Shown: positions 1-8,702 of the stretch, one piece after another
How positions within the stretch are numbered: position 1 is the stretch's first letter
Layout: every line of letters begins with the position of its first letter
DNA from: Georgfuchsia toluolica
GTDB lineage: Bacteria; Pseudomonadota; Gammaproteobacteria; Burkholderiales; Rhodocyclaceae
NCBI RefSeq assembly: GCF_907163265.1
Contig: NZ_CAJQUM010000001.1
Location: 3,286,001 to 3,350,000, forward strand
Reading direction: 5' to 3'
DNA: 64,000 nucleotides
Program-made: the position numbers and the translations under genes
The notes under the pieces: model-generated
The model's input: only the letters and a program-made list of their open reading frames with translations
Databases searched by the model: none
What the model was told of the DNA's origin: nothing

Positions 1-365
1 TTCTGGAAAAGCTGGCGCTTGCCTCTGGTCTCGTGACGCCGAAACTGTCCGCTTCCGCGCTGCGCGCCCTGACCGAATATCCTTTTCCGGGCAATGTGCG
101 CGAGCTGGAAAACATTCTGGAGCGGGCAATCGCGCTGTTGCAGGGTGATGTCATTGATGCCGTCGATCTGCATCTGTCGCCGGTGATGGCGGAAACGGCG
201 GAAGCGCCATCCTCATTGCAGGATTATCTGGATGGCGTCGAGAAGAAGACCATTCTGGAAGCACTGCAAAAAACCCGCTTTAACCGCACCGCGGCGGCCA
301 AGCTGCTGGGCGTCACCTTCCGTTCCCTGCGTTATCGCATGCAGCGCCTCAACCTGAACGAATAG
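1..365 (+). CDS. pilR: Sigma-54-dependent response regulator, PilR-like (C-terminal part only)
   Basis: Only the last ~120 codons lie in the window; the frame is open from the first bases, so the gene begins upstream. Visible are the end of the AAA+ sigma-54 activator domain (the FPGNVRELENILERA segment) and a Fis-type helix-turn-helix (NRTAAAKLLGVTFRSLRYRM) at the extreme C-terminus. NtrC-family proteins of this kind open sigma-54 promoters. The tail reads more like PilR, the type IV pilus regulator, than NtrC, and a place next to ampD fits PilR in Betaproteobacteria. The PilR assignment is inference from the tail; the receiver domain and the partner kinase are out of view. Confidence 0.75.
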   Translation, partial: LEKLALASGLVTPKLSASALRALTEYPFPGNVRELENILERAIALLQGDVIDAVDLHLSPVMAETAEAPSSLQDYLDGVEKKTILEALQKTRFNRTAAAKLLGVTFRSLRYRMQRLNLNE

Positions 366-442
366 TTTCTTAGCGCCGAAGTCTTGACAAATTGTGAGCA
401 AAATTGCGAGCGAAACGAGCATGATCGTCGCCTCTCCTGCGA

Positions 443-487
443 GGGGGGTGAAGGCGGGGTTTCGCGGAGCACTGCTCCGCGCCGCCG
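443..487 (-). repeat. Structured repeat segment (hairpin shared with the repeat at 12507-12550)
   Basis: On the minus strand this 45-bp stretch reads CGGCG-hairpin-GAAACCCCGCC-C-run, nearly the same as 12507-12550. Its hairpin has stem CGCGGAGC/GCTCCGCG with a 3-base loop; the other copy has CGCAAAGC/GCTTTGCG. Two stem pairs therefore differ by compensating changes. It fills the gap between the pilR-like gene and ampD. Its role is unknown. Confidence 0.6.
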
Positions 488-574
488 TAGCCGACTGGCT
501 GTGCAAAGTCAGCCGTGGAAAAGTCCGTAATCGAAGTCACACCGCTTTGGTTCCGGCGTGGCCGGCTTAATGCG

Positions 575-1117
575 ATGACGCTGATCTGGTCGCAGGATGA
601 AGGCGGTCTTCTTGAAGGCGTTCGCTTCATCCCGTCGCCGAATTGCGATGAACGGTCGGCGGGAGAAAAGGTTTCCCTGTTGGTGGTCCATGCCATCAGC
701 CTGCCGCCGGGCGAGTTCGGCGGCCACGGCGTTGAGGCATTATTTACCAACAGGCTCGACCCGGCTGAGCATCCTTACTATCGCGAGATCGACGGGCTCA
801 GGGTTTCGGCGCACTTCTTCATCCGGCGTGGCGGAGAACTGATCCAGTTCGTGCCCTGCGACCGCCGTGCCTGGCATGCGGGAACGTCCGAGTGGCGCGG
901 CCGCGAGCGCTGCAACGATTTTTCGGTCGGCATCGAACTCGAAGGTTGTGATGAATGGAATTTTGAAGCAGCGCAATACGAAACGCTCAACCAGCTCAAT
1001 GCCGCATTGAAGCAACGCTATCCGATTGCGGCGATCGTCGGCCACTCTGATATCGCCCCGGGGCGCAAGACCGATCCCGGTCCCCGCTTCGACTGGGCAC
1101 GCATCACCGGACGCTGA
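575..1117 (+). CDS. ampD: 1,6-anhydro-N-acetylmuramyl-L-alanine amidase AmpD
   Basis: Cytoplasmic zinc amidase of peptidoglycan recycling: it cleaves the lactyl-Ala bond of anhydro-muropeptides brought in from the periplasm. Seen in the sequence: LLVVHAISLPPGEFGG (zinc ligand His39), SAHFFIRRGGE, the AWHAG segment, and GHSDIAPGRKTDPGP with His157 and Asp167 ten residues apart, as in characterised AmpD. The frame is open from a GTG at 515. The ATG at 575 gives 180 aa, close to the usual 180-190, so I prefer it, although neither start has a clear ribosome site. The gene stands alone after the pilR-like gene. Confidence 0.95.
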   Translation: MTLIWSQDEGGLLEGVRFIPSPNCDERSAGEKVSLLVVHAISLPPGEFGGHGVEALFTNRLDPAEHPYYREIDGLRVSAHFFIRRGGELIQFVPCDRRAWHAGTSEWRGRERCNDFSVGIELEGCDEWNFEAAQYETLNQLNAALKQRYPIAAIVGHSDIAPGRKTDPGPRFDWARITGR

Positions 1118-1539
1118 GCGTTAGGCGCGTCAGCAGCGCGTCGAATTTTCCGCATGGTTTCCCGTGACGATTTTCTGGATATTGCGTCACTACGACGCAG
1201 CCATCTGTCTCGCGCCAGCAAAAAACTATCGCACTGATCAGAATCTTTCGCGCCGGCGCGCAGGAGCGATGGAATCGCTGCTCTTTCTTGCATTTATTTT
1301 GGGAACCCTCTCCAGTAGCGGGTTTCCAAGGCATGAGTGCCTGCATTGAAAGGGCAGGATGTGGCTATTATCATTCGTCATATAGCGCCGTGGCCATTCA
1401 TAAACGAAGTGATAGGCCGATAAACGTGAGGAATTCGTCGCTTTCACTTATTGAAAGTGTTGAATAATCCGTGCTAACCCAAACGGGTTGAAGTGCAGTA
1501 GTAGATTCTTTTCTGTTACTTTGTTCATGGAGGTTCAAC
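1118..1539. other. Intergenic region upstream of the H1-like gene
   Basis: I support no gene in these 422 bases. Two small inverted repeats lie near the 3' end: CTTTCA/TGAAAG at 1441-1457 and AACCC/GGGTT at 1476-1489. Both fall in the probable leader or promoter of the H1-like gene. A 61-codon frame at 1164-1349 has no ribosome site and an unremarkable composition. Confidence 0.5.
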
Positions 1540-2013
1540 ATGGCTATTGCCAAGAAACCGGCGGCGAAGAAAACTGCTGCCAAGAAGCCCGCAGCAAAGA
1601 AAGCCGCCAAGAAACCGGCGGTGAAGAAGGCTGTCAAGAAACCGGCGGCGAAGAAAACTGCAGCCAAGAAACCGGCTGCAAAAAAAGTAGCCAAGAAACC
1701 GGCGGCGAAGAAGGTCGCCAAGAAACCGGCGGCGAAAAAAGTCGCAAAAAAGGCCGCGAAAAAGCCGGCTGCGAAAAAGGCTGCCAAGAAGCCGGCGAAA
1801 AAGGCCGCGAAAAAGCCGGCTGCGAAAAAGGCTGCCAAGAAGCCGGCGAAAAAGGCCGCGAAAAAGCCGGCTGCGAAAAAGGCGGTAGCAAAGAAGCCTG
1901 CTGCGCCCGCGCCTGCTGCGTCGATTCCGTCGACGGCTGCTGCGCCCGGGTTGAAGTCGTCGCTGAATCCTGCGGCGGCTTGGCCGTTCCCGACCGGCTC
2001 GCGTCCGTCCTGA
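1540..2013 (+). CDS. Histone H1-like Lys/Ala/Pro-rich nucleoid protein
   Basis: A 157-aa, extremely basic protein. Residues ~4-127 are an almost uninterrupted series of AKKPAAKK-type units; the last ~30 residues are Ala/Pro/Ser-rich and end in GSRPS. Such proteins resemble the C-terminal tail of eukaryotic H1 and the bacterial BpH1/AlgP type; they bind DNA non-specifically and affect nucleoid compaction. The start is secure: a GGAGG site lies 7 bases before the ATG. A strong terminator follows at 2070-2104, so the gene is monocistronic. Repeat number probably varies between strains because the DNA contains 51-bp tandem units. Confidence 0.88.
   Translation: MAIAKKPAAKKTAAKKPAAKKAAKKPAVKKAVKKPAAKKTAAKKPAAKKVAKKPAAKKVAKKPAAKKVAKKAAKKPAAKKAAKKPAKKAAKKPAAKKAAKKPAKKAAKKPAAKKAVAKKPAAPAPAASIPSTAAAPGLKSSLNPAAAWPFPTGSRPS
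1750..1883 (+). repeat. 51-bp tandem repeat inside the H1-like gene (about 2.6 units)
   Basis: Two identical 51-base units at 1750-1800 and 1801-1851 are followed by a 32-base partial unit. Each full unit encodes 17 residues (KAAKKPAAKKAAKKPAK). The length is a multiple of three, so gain or loss of units keeps the frame. Confidence 0.9.
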
Positions 2014-2069
2014 TTGTCGGTATCGGCGCGTGCGGACAGCCTCCGGGTTGTCCGCATGTTTCCGAGCAG

Positions 2070-2104
2070 CGCGCGGAGAACTTTCGAGTTTCCCGCGCGT
2101 TTTT
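2070..2104 (+). terminator. Rho-independent terminator of the H1-like gene
   Basis: The outer stem CGCGCGG/CCGCGCG encloses an inner AACT-TTCG-AGTT hairpin with a UUCG tetraloop. A run of T residues follows directly from 2100. Confidence 0.85.
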
Positions 2105-2124
2105 CTTTTCCGGCGTACCGGTAT

Positions 2125-2150
2125 AAAAAACGGCCGCTCAATGGCGGCCG
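2125..2150 (-). terminator. Rho-independent terminator of pckG
   Basis: Read on the minus strand, CGGCCGC, a 6-base loop and GCGGCCG are followed by six T residues. It lies 23 bases beyond the pckG stop codon. Confidence 0.88.
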
Positions 2151-2172
2151 TGTCAGGCAGTCTTCGTATCGG

Positions 2173-4014
2173 TCAGTCGACCAGTCCGATTTCGAATAAC
2201 TCCCGCTTGAGATGCAAGGAGCGCGGCAGACGGCTCTTCAATTTCTCGAACCATTCGGCGTGAAGTTTCAGTTCGGCGCGCCACGCATCCTCGTCGACCT
2301 TGGTCAGGGCTTCGAATTGCTCCTTGGTGACGCCATCGGCACCCGTCCAGTCGATATCCTCGTACTTGGGCATCCAACCCAGCATGGATTGACGTGCGCC
2401 GGCAGTGCCGCGACAGCGTTCGATGATCCACTTCAGCACGCGCATATTCTCGCCGAAGCCGGGCCACATGAAGTTGCCCTCCGCATCCTGGCGGAACCAG
2501 TTGACGCTGAAGATGCGCGGCGCATGCTCGATCTGATGGCCGATACGCAACCAGTGATTGAAGTAGTCGCCCATGTGATAGCCGCAGAAGGGCAACATCG
2601 CGAATGGGTCGCGCCGCACCACGCCTTGTTTTCCCACAGCGGCCGCCGTGGTTTCCGAACCCAGGGTCGCGGCGATATATACACCGTAGTTCCAGTTGAA
2701 GGCTTCAAACACCAGCGGTACGGTTGTTGCGCGCCGCCCGCCGAAAACGAAGGCCGAAATCGGCACGCCCGCCTGGGCTTCCCAGTTCTCGTCAATGGAA
2801 GGACATTGACTTGCAGGTGCGGTAAAACGCGAATTCGCATGCGCTGCCTTGCGCCCGGCTTTGCCGTCGGCCGGTGTCCAATCGTTGCCCTGCCAGTCGA
2901 TCAGGTGCGCCGGGGGTTCCTTGGTCATGCCTTCCCACCATACATCTCCATCATCGGTCAGGGCGACATTGGTGAAAATGACATTTTCCTTCAGCGTTGC
3001 CATCGCGTTGAAATTGGTTTTTTCCGAGGTGCCCGGCGCGACGCCAAAGATGCCGGCTTCCGGGTTGATGGCATAGAGACGCCCATCCTTGCCCGGCTTG
3101 ATCCAGGCGATGTCGTCGCCGACTGTCGTGACTTTCCAGCCGTCCATGGACTTTGGCGGAATCAGCATGGCCAGATTGGTTTTGCCGCAGGCCGAGGGAA
3201 AGGCTGCCGCCAGGTATTGCTTGTCCCCTTGGGGAGATTCGATGCCGAGAATCAGCATGTGCTCGGCCAGCCAGCCCTCTTCGCGCGCCATGGTCGAGGC
3301 AATGCGTAGCGCGAAGCATTTCTTGCCGAGCAGGGCGTTGCCGCCGTAACCGGAACCGAACGACCAGATTTCGCGCGTTTCGGGAAAATGACAAATGTAC
3401 TTGGTCTTGTTGCAGGGCCATTTGACATCCTGCTGGCCGGGTTCGAGCGGATGGCCGACGGAATGTACGCAGGGCACGAATGCACCCTCGCTACCCAATT
3501 GGTCGAGCACCTTGCGCCCCATGCGGGTCATGACGCGCATGCTCACCACGACATAGGGACTGTCGGAAATTTCGACGCCGATATGGGCGATCGGGGAGCC
3601 GATCGGTCCCATGCTGAACGGGATCACATACATCGTGCGCCCGCGCATGCAGCCTTTAAACAGGCCGTTGAGGGTTTCCTTCATCTTGTCCGGGTCTTCC
3701 CAATTGTTGTTGGGGCCGGCATCTTCGGCATGCCGCGGGCAGACGAAAGTACGGTCTTCGACACGCGCGACATCAGAAGGATCGGAAAAGGCAAGGTAGG
3801 AGTTGGGGCGTTTGGCCGGGTTCAGCTTGATCATGCTGCCGGCCTTCACCATCTGGGCAAAAAGGCGATCCGATTCCTCCTGTGAACCATCGCACCAGAC
3901 TATCTGGTCAGGCTGTGTCAAGGCTGCTATGTCAGCCACCCAGGACTTCAGTTTTTGATGTTTAACGAAAGCGGGAGCGGCCGAGGCAGCCATATCGGAA
4001 ATGTGCTGATTCAT
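2173..4014 (-). CDS. pckG: Phosphoenolpyruvate carboxykinase (GTP)
   Basis: Cytoplasmic enzyme converting oxaloacetate + GTP to PEP + CO2 + GDP, the entry step of gluconeogenesis. At 613 aa it has the normal length of the GTP family, not the ATP family. Visible motifs are the kinase-1 loop [12 protein letters not shown] at about residues 272-283, with the active-site Cys, and the metal-binding VGDDIAW at about 298-304. A GGAG ribosome site precedes the ATG. It diverges from maeB across 242 bp. A palindrome in its leader (4043-4061) is a candidate control site. Confidence 0.97.
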   Translation of the reverse strand: MNQHISDMAASAAPAFVKHQKLKSWVADIAALTQPDQIVWCDGSQEESDRLFAQMVKAGSMIKLNPAKRPNSYLAFSDPSDVARVEDRTFVCPRHAEDAGPNNNWEDPDKMKETLNGLFKGCMRGRTMYVIPFSMGPIGSPIAHIGVEISDSPYVVVSMRVMTRMGRKVLDQLGSEGAFVPCVHSVGHPLEPGQQDVKWPCNKTKYICHFPETREIWSFGSGYGGNALLGKKCFALRIASTMAREEGWLAEHMLILGIESPQGDKQYLAAAFPSACGKTNLAMLIPPKSMDGWKVTTVGDDIAWIKPGKDGRLYAINPEAGIFGVAPGTSEKTNFNAMATLKENVIFTNVALTDDGDVWWEGMTKEPPAHLIDWQGNDWTPADGKAGRKAAHANSRFTAPASQCPSIDENWEAQAGVPISAFVFGGRRATTVPLVFEAFNWNYGVYIAATLGSETTAAAVGKQGVVRRDPFAMLPFCGYHMGDYFNHWLRIGHQIEHAPRIFSVNWFRQDAEGNFMWPGFGENMRVLKWIIERCRGTAGARQSMLGWMPKYEDIDWTGADGVTKEQFEALTKVDEDAWRAELKLHAEWFEKLKSRLPRSLHLKRELFEIGLVD

Positions 4015-4042
4015 TCAAAAAATCTCCACTACTTGTATCCAT

Positions 4043-4061
4043 CATCTGGCATGTCCAGATG
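4043..4061. promoter_or_regulatory. Inverted repeat in the pckG leader
   Basis: CATCTGG and CCAGATG are separated by 5 bases, 29-47 bases upstream of the pckG start codon in the pckG-maeB divergent region. It could be an operator or an mRNA hairpin. I cannot assign a regulator. Confidence 0.4.
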
Positions 4062-4256
4062 AATTTCACGCAAATCCTGTATAGATAGATGTGCCGCTTG
4101 TGCGGACGCGACATGTATATGGGCGTGAAGCGGATGGATGCATTACCTGTCGTGGCCCAATTATCTCACATCGCTTTGGATGGGAAACAATGCTTTGGCG
4201 CTACAATCCCGCAACTAACAAATTAGCATCTGACAAGAAAGGTTATTCATACTGTC

Positions 4257-6530
4257 ATGGATGAATCAATACGCGCATCGGCGCTGGAATATCACCTATA
4301 CCCGAAGCCTGGCAAGATTGAAGTCACCCCCACCAAGGCGCTGAACACCCAAAACGATCTGGCGCTGGCCTACTCGCCGGGAGTAGCGGCGGCCTGTGAT
4401 GAAATCGTCAAGGATCCGGCCAACGCCTATAAATACACCTCGCGTGGCAACCTGGTTGCCGTGATCACCAACGGCACCGCCGTGCTGGGTCTTGGCAACA
4501 TCGGCGCGCTGGCCGGCAAGCCGGTGATGGAAGGCAAGGGCGTGCTGTTCAAGAAATTCGCCGGTGTTGACGTATTCGACATCGAGGTCAACGAGAACGA
4601 TCCGGGAAAGATCGTCGAGATCATCGCCGCGCTCGAACCCACCTTTGGTGGCATCAACCTTGAAGACATCAAGGCGCCCGAGTGTTTCTACATCGAACAG
4701 AAGCTGAAAGAACGTCTCTCCATCCCGGTTTTTCACGACGACCAGCACGGCACCGCGATCATCGCCAGCGCGGCGATACTGAACGGCCTGCGCCTGGTGG
4801 GCAAGGACATCGGCCAGATCAAGCTGGTCTGCTCTGGTGCCGGCGCCGCGGCGATCGCCTGTCTCGACCTGATGTGCACGCTCGGCCTGAATCCCAAGAA
4901 CGTCCACATCATCGACAGCAAGGGCGTCGTCTATGTCGGCCGCGATGAAAACTTCGCCCCCACCAAGGCGCGCTATGCGCAAAAAACCGAGGCGCGCCAG
5001 CTGGCGGATGTGATGCCCGGCGCGGATGTCTTCCTCGGCGTGTCGACCGCGGGCGTGCTCAAGCCGGAGATGGTCAAGGAGATGGCGGCAAACCCGCTGA
5101 TCTTCGCCATGGCCAACCCGGTACCGGAAATTTTGCCTGAAGTCGCCAAGGCGGTGCGCCCGGACGCGATCATCGGCACGGGACGCTCCGACTACCCCAA
5201 CCAGATCAACAACGTCCTCTGTTTCCCCTACATCTTCCGCGGCGCGCTCGATGTCGGCGCCACCAGCATTACCGACGAGATGAAGGCCGCCGCGGTGAAA
5301 GCCATCGCCGAACTCGCCTTTGCCGAACAATCGGACCTGGTCAGCGCCGCCTACGCCGACGAAGAACTCAAGTTCGGACCCGAATACCTGATCCCGAAGC
5401 CCTTCGATCCGCGCCTGATCGTCAAGGTGGCGCCGGCCGTGGCGCAGGCGGCGATGGACTCCGGCGTCGCGACGCGACCGCTGGCCGACATGGAGTCTTA
5501 TCGCCAGCAGCTCAACGAGTTCGTCTACCACTCCGGCCTGCAGATGCGCCCCGTCTTCCTCGCGGCCAAGAAAACGCCGGCGCGCATCGCCTTCTGCGAA
5601 GGCGAAGACGAACGGGTCCTGCGCGCGGCGCAGACGGTAGTCGATGACGGCCTGGCCAGGCCGGTGCTGATCGGCCGCCCCGACGTCGTCAACATGCACA
5701 TCGAGAAATGCGGCTTGCGCATTCGCGCCGGCGAACACTTCGAACTGGTCAATCCCGACTCCGATCCGCGCTACAAGGAACTCTGGCAGGACTACTACAA
5801 CATCATGTGCCGGCGCGGCGTCAGCGTCGAATACGCCAAGCGCGAGATGCGCCGCCGCACCACGCTGATCGGAGCCATGCTGGTCAAGCATGGCTTTGTC
5901 GACGCCATGCTGTGCGGCACCTATGGCCGCCACGCGCAGCACCTGCGCTACGTCGAGGATGTCCTCGGCAAGCGTCCGGGCATCGGCAGCTACTACACCA
6001 TCAACATGCTGGTACTGTCGACGGGACCGATCTTCATCGGCGACACCAACGTCAACTATGATCCGACCGCAGCACAGCTCGCCGAGATGACCTTGCTCGC
6101 CGCCGAGGAAGTACGCCGTTTCGGCATCGCGCCGAAGGTGGCGCTGCTGTCGTATTCGAACTTCGGCAATGAAGAAACGCCGGCAGCGCGCAAGATGCGC
6201 GAAGCGCTGGCCATGATCCAGAAAGCCGCGCCGCAACTGGAAGTCGATGGGGAAATGCATGGCGATGCCGCCCTCTCGGGGGCGATTCGCGAGCAGATAT
6301 TTCCGGGTTCGCGTCTGCGGGGAGATGCCAATCTGCTGATCATGCCGACGCTCGATGCCGCCAACATTTCCTACAGCCTGCTCAAGACCGTCGCCGGAGA
6401 CGGTTTCACCGTGGGCCCGCTGCTGCTCGGTTCGGCGCGGCCGGTGCATATTCTCACCCCGACGGCGACCGTGCGCCGCATCGTTAACCTCGCCGCGCTG
6501 TTGTCGGTCGAAGTCGGCAAGAACAACTGA
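4257..6530 (+). CDS. maeB: NADP-type malic enzyme with C-terminal phosphotransacetylase-like domain
   Basis: Oxidative decarboxylation of malate to pyruvate, giving NAD(P)H. The 757 aa match the large MaeB class. Residues ~1-430 hold the malic N and NAD-binding domains ([18 protein letters not shown] and the nucleotide fold around [11 protein letters not shown]). Residues ~430-757 resemble phosphate acetyltransferase, known in this family as a regulatory, non-catalytic extension that senses acetyl-CoA. The start follows an AAGAAAGG site. With divergent pckG it covers the PEP/pyruvate/malate node. A patatin gene starts 6 bases after the stop. Confidence 0.96.
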   Translation: MDESIRASALEYHLYPKPGKIEVTPTKALNTQNDLALAYSPGVAAACDEIVKDPANAYKYTSRGNLVAVITNGTAVLGLGNIGALAGKPVMEGKGVLFKKFAGVDVFDIEVNENDPGKIVEIIAALEPTFGGINLEDIKAPECFYIEQKLKERLSIPVFHDDQHGTAIIASAAILNGLRLVGKDIGQIKLVCSGAGAAAIACLDLMCTLGLNPKNVHIIDSKGVVYVGRDENFAPTKARYAQKTEARQLADVMPGADVFLGVSTAGVLKPEMVKEMAANPLIFAMANPVPEILPEVAKAVRPDAIIGTGRSDYPNQINNVLCFPYIFRGALDVGATSITDEMKAAAVKAIAELAFAEQSDLVSAAYADEELKFGPEYLIPKPFDPRLIVKVAPAVAQAAMDSGVATRPLADMESYRQQLNEFVYHSGLQMRPVFLAAKKTPARIAFCEGEDERVLRAAQTVVDDGLARPVLIGRPDVVNMHIEKCGLRIRAGEHFELVNPDSDPRYKELWQDYYNIMCRRGVSVEYAKREMRRRTTLIGAMLVKHGFVDAMLCGTYGRHAQHLRYVEDVLGKRPGIGSYYTINMLVLSTGPIFIGDTNVNYDPTAAQLAEMTLLAAEEVRRFGIAPKVALLSYSNFGNEETPAARKMREALAMIQKAAPQLEVDGEMHGDAALSGAIREQIFPGSRLRGDANLLIMPTLDAANISYSLLKTVAGDGFTVGPLLLGSARPVHILTPTATVRRIVNLAALLSVEVGKNN

Positions 6531-6536
6531 TCTGTC

Positions 6537-7676
6537 ATGACGTCGGTTAGCACGAATACGGCACTCGTGTTGACCGGCGGCGGCGCGCGCGCCGCCTATC
6601 AGGTGGGCGTGCTCAAGGCGGTCCGCGAACTGCTGCCGAAGTCGACCCCCAATCCTTTCCCGATTCTGGCCGGCACTTCGGCGGGCGCGGTCAATGCTGC
6701 AGTGCTGGCCACGCACGCCAGAAATTTTGCCGTGGGCGTCGAAGGCCTGCTCGAGGTCTGGCAAAACTTTCATGCAGACCAGGTCTATCGCACCGATCCT
6801 GCGGGCATTGCCAAGACGGCGTTGAGTTGGCTTGGTTCGCTGGCGTTCGGCTGGCTGACTCACCGCTCACCCCATTCCCTGCTTGACAATTCACCATTGC
6901 GTCGTTTGCTTGAGCACTATGTGAATTTGTTGCGCATCGACGACGCCATCGCCCATCAGGCGCTGCGAGCAATCAGCATCACCTGTTCCGGCTACAACTC
7001 GGGAGAAAGCGTCAGTTTTTTTCAGGGTCGCGCTGACCTTGAACCATGGCGGCGTTCGCAGCGTGTCGGCTCACACGTCAAGATCGAAATCGATCATCTC
7101 ATGGCGTCGAGCGCGATTCCCTTCATCTTTCCCGCAGTCAAACTGCATCGGGAGTATTTCGGCGATGGTTCGATGCGGCAACTGGCGCCGATTTCACCAG
7201 CGATTCATCTCGGCGCCGAAAGAATCCTGGTTATCGGCGCGGGGCGCCTGGCGGAGGGGCCCGAGCGGCCGGAGGTGACAGGTTACCCTTCCCTTGCGCA
7301 AATTGCGGGCCATACTTTGTCGAGCATTTTTCTCGATAGTTTATGGATGGATCTAGAGCGCATGAATCGCATCAACCATACCGTGTCGATGATCCCGGAA
7401 GAGAGGCGGCAAAATGGCACGCCGCTGCGGCCGATCGATGTTCTGGTCATCAGTCCTTCACAGCGGCTCGATTACCTTGCCGTACAGCATGCCCACTCCC
7501 TGCCCTGGCTGGTTCGTGCCCTGTTGCGCGGCATCGGGGCGATGAATCCCGACGGCGGCGCCTTGACCAGCTACCTGTTGTTCGAGGCGTCTTATACGCG
7601 AGCGTTGATCGATCTGGGCTATGGCGACACCATGACGCGCAGGGATGAAGTCCGAAATTTCCTCGTCAAGGCTTGA
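6537..7676 (+). CDS. Patatin-like phospholipase
   Basis: A serine acyl hydrolase of 379 aa. Seen: the oxyanion-hole motif GGGARAAYQ (residues 14-22), the nucleophile elbow GTSAG with Ser48, and the DGS motif with Asp210, giving a complete Ser-Asp dyad. There is no signal peptide, so it is probably cytoplasmic or membrane-associated. A DUF3336-like region is absent and the C-terminal part is typical of the bacterial family. It begins 6 bases after maeB, so the two are probably cotranscribed. The substrate (phospholipid or polyhydroxyalkanoate) cannot be told. Confidence 0.88.
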   Translation: MTSVSTNTALVLTGGGARAAYQVGVLKAVRELLPKSTPNPFPILAGTSAGAVNAAVLATHARNFAVGVEGLLEVWQNFHADQVYRTDPAGIAKTALSWLGSLAFGWLTHRSPHSLLDNSPLRRLLEHYVNLLRIDDAIAHQALRAISITCSGYNSGESVSFFQGRADLEPWRRSQRVGSHVKIEIDHLMASSAIPFIFPAVKLHREYFGDGSMRQLAPISPAIHLGAERILVIGAGRLAEGPERPEVTGYPSLAQIAGHTLSSIFLDSLWMDLERMNRINHTVSMIPEERRQNGTPLRPIDVLVISPSQRLDYLAVQHAHSLPWLVRALLRGIGAMNPDGGALTSYLLFEASYTRALIDLGYGDTMTRRDEVRNFLVKA

Positions 7677-7793
7677 GGCGGCAGATTAGGTTTCAGGGAT
7701 ATCCCTTTAATTTCCCAATGTAATAAGCCGTTATCTCTGCGACCAAAATCGTGGCGGCCTGCTACACTATAAATATTCGTCCGAGGAAATGCC

Positions 7794-8702
7794 ATGAAAA
7801 AACGCCTGATCTCGCTAATGATTGCCGCCGGGATGATCGCCGGCGGCGTATCCGGCATGGCCGATGCCGCGACGCAGGGCGTCAAAAAAACTCCCCACGC
7901 CAAACGCCATCTTCGCGCAGTGTCGAAAGCTCCCCGGCATTTGATAGTCCAGTCATCCGCGGTGCTGGTACAGGATGAAACCACCGGCGCGGTTCTGTTC
8001 GAAAAAAATGCCGAAGCGGTACTGCCGATCGCATCGGTTACCAAGCTGATGACCGCGATGGTCACGCTCGATGCCAACCCGAATCTGAACGAGGCCGTGA
8101 CCATCGGCGACGAAGACGTTGATGTCCTCAAGGGCACGCGCTCGCGGCTCCGGGTCGGCACCCAATTGAGCCGCGAAGAAATGCTGCGCCTGGCCCTGAT
8201 GTCCTCCGAGAATCGTGCCGCGTCTGCCTTGTCGCGCTATTACCCGGGCGGCCGGACAACCTTTGTCGCGGCGATGAATGCCAAGGCGAAAATGCTCGGC
8301 TTGGTCGATACCCATTTCGAAGACCCGACCGGACTCACGGCTGCCAATGTCTCCAGCGCCCGCGATCTGGTCAAAATGGTTGCCGCCGCCCACAGCTATC
8401 CGCTGATTCGCGAGTTCACCACCACTGCCGAATACGACGTGGAGATGAATGGAAGGACGCAGACTTTCCGCAACACCAATCCGTTGGTGCGTTCCCGCAA
8501 CAACGACTGGGAGATCGGCCTCTCCAAGACCGGCTATATCAACGAGGCCGGCAAATGCCTGGTGATGCAGGCCTGGGTCAACAACAAGCCGACCATCATC
8601 GTGCTGCTCGATTCCTGGGGCAAGCTGACTCGTATCGGCGATGCCAACCGCATCAGGCGCTGGATCGAAAGTTCAGTGATCCGGCGCCCGACCGCCGGCT
8701 GA
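7794..8702 (+). CDS. pbpG: D-alanyl-D-alanine endopeptidase (PBP7 type)
   Basis: A periplasmic low-molecular-mass penicillin-binding protein that cuts peptidoglycan cross-links (S11 family). The 302 aa match E. coli PbpG in size. There is a signal peptide (MKKRL plus a hydrophobic run to about residue 26). Active-site motifs are SVTK (Ser81, Lys84), SEN (Ser138-Asn140) and KTG (Lys245). It lacks the long C-terminal domain of DacA-type carboxypeptidases, hence the endopeptidase call. Its stop codon abuts the stop of the convergent antiporter gene with no spacer. Confidence 0.92.
   Translation: MKKRLISLMIAAGMIAGGVSGMADAATQGVKKTPHAKRHLRAVSKAPRHLIVQSSAVLVQDETTGAVLFEKNAEAVLPIASVTKLMTAMVTLDANPNLNEAVTIGDEDVDVLKGTRSRLRVGTQLSREEMLRLALMSSENRAASALSRYYPGGRTTFVAAMNAKAKMLGLVDTHFEDPTGLTAANVSSARDLVKMVAAAHSYPLIREFTTTAEYDVEMNGRTQTFRNTNPLVRSRNNDWEIGLSKTGYINEAGKCLVMQAWVNNKPTIIVLLDSWGKLTRIGDANRIRRWIESSVIRRPTAG

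Noticed and set aside
1164-1349. A 61-codon frame in the ampD-H1 spacer
   Set aside because: No Shine-Dalgarno sequence, ordinary composition, and no support beyond being open.
1540-2013. CRISPR-like array
   Set aside because: The repeats are coding, in frame, without unique spacers; they encode Lys/Ala/Pro units.
4296-6863. An 855-codon open frame antisense to maeB
   Set aside because: Typical high-GC shadow of a well-supported gene: Arg/His/Gln-rich, no ribosome site, no recognisable domain.
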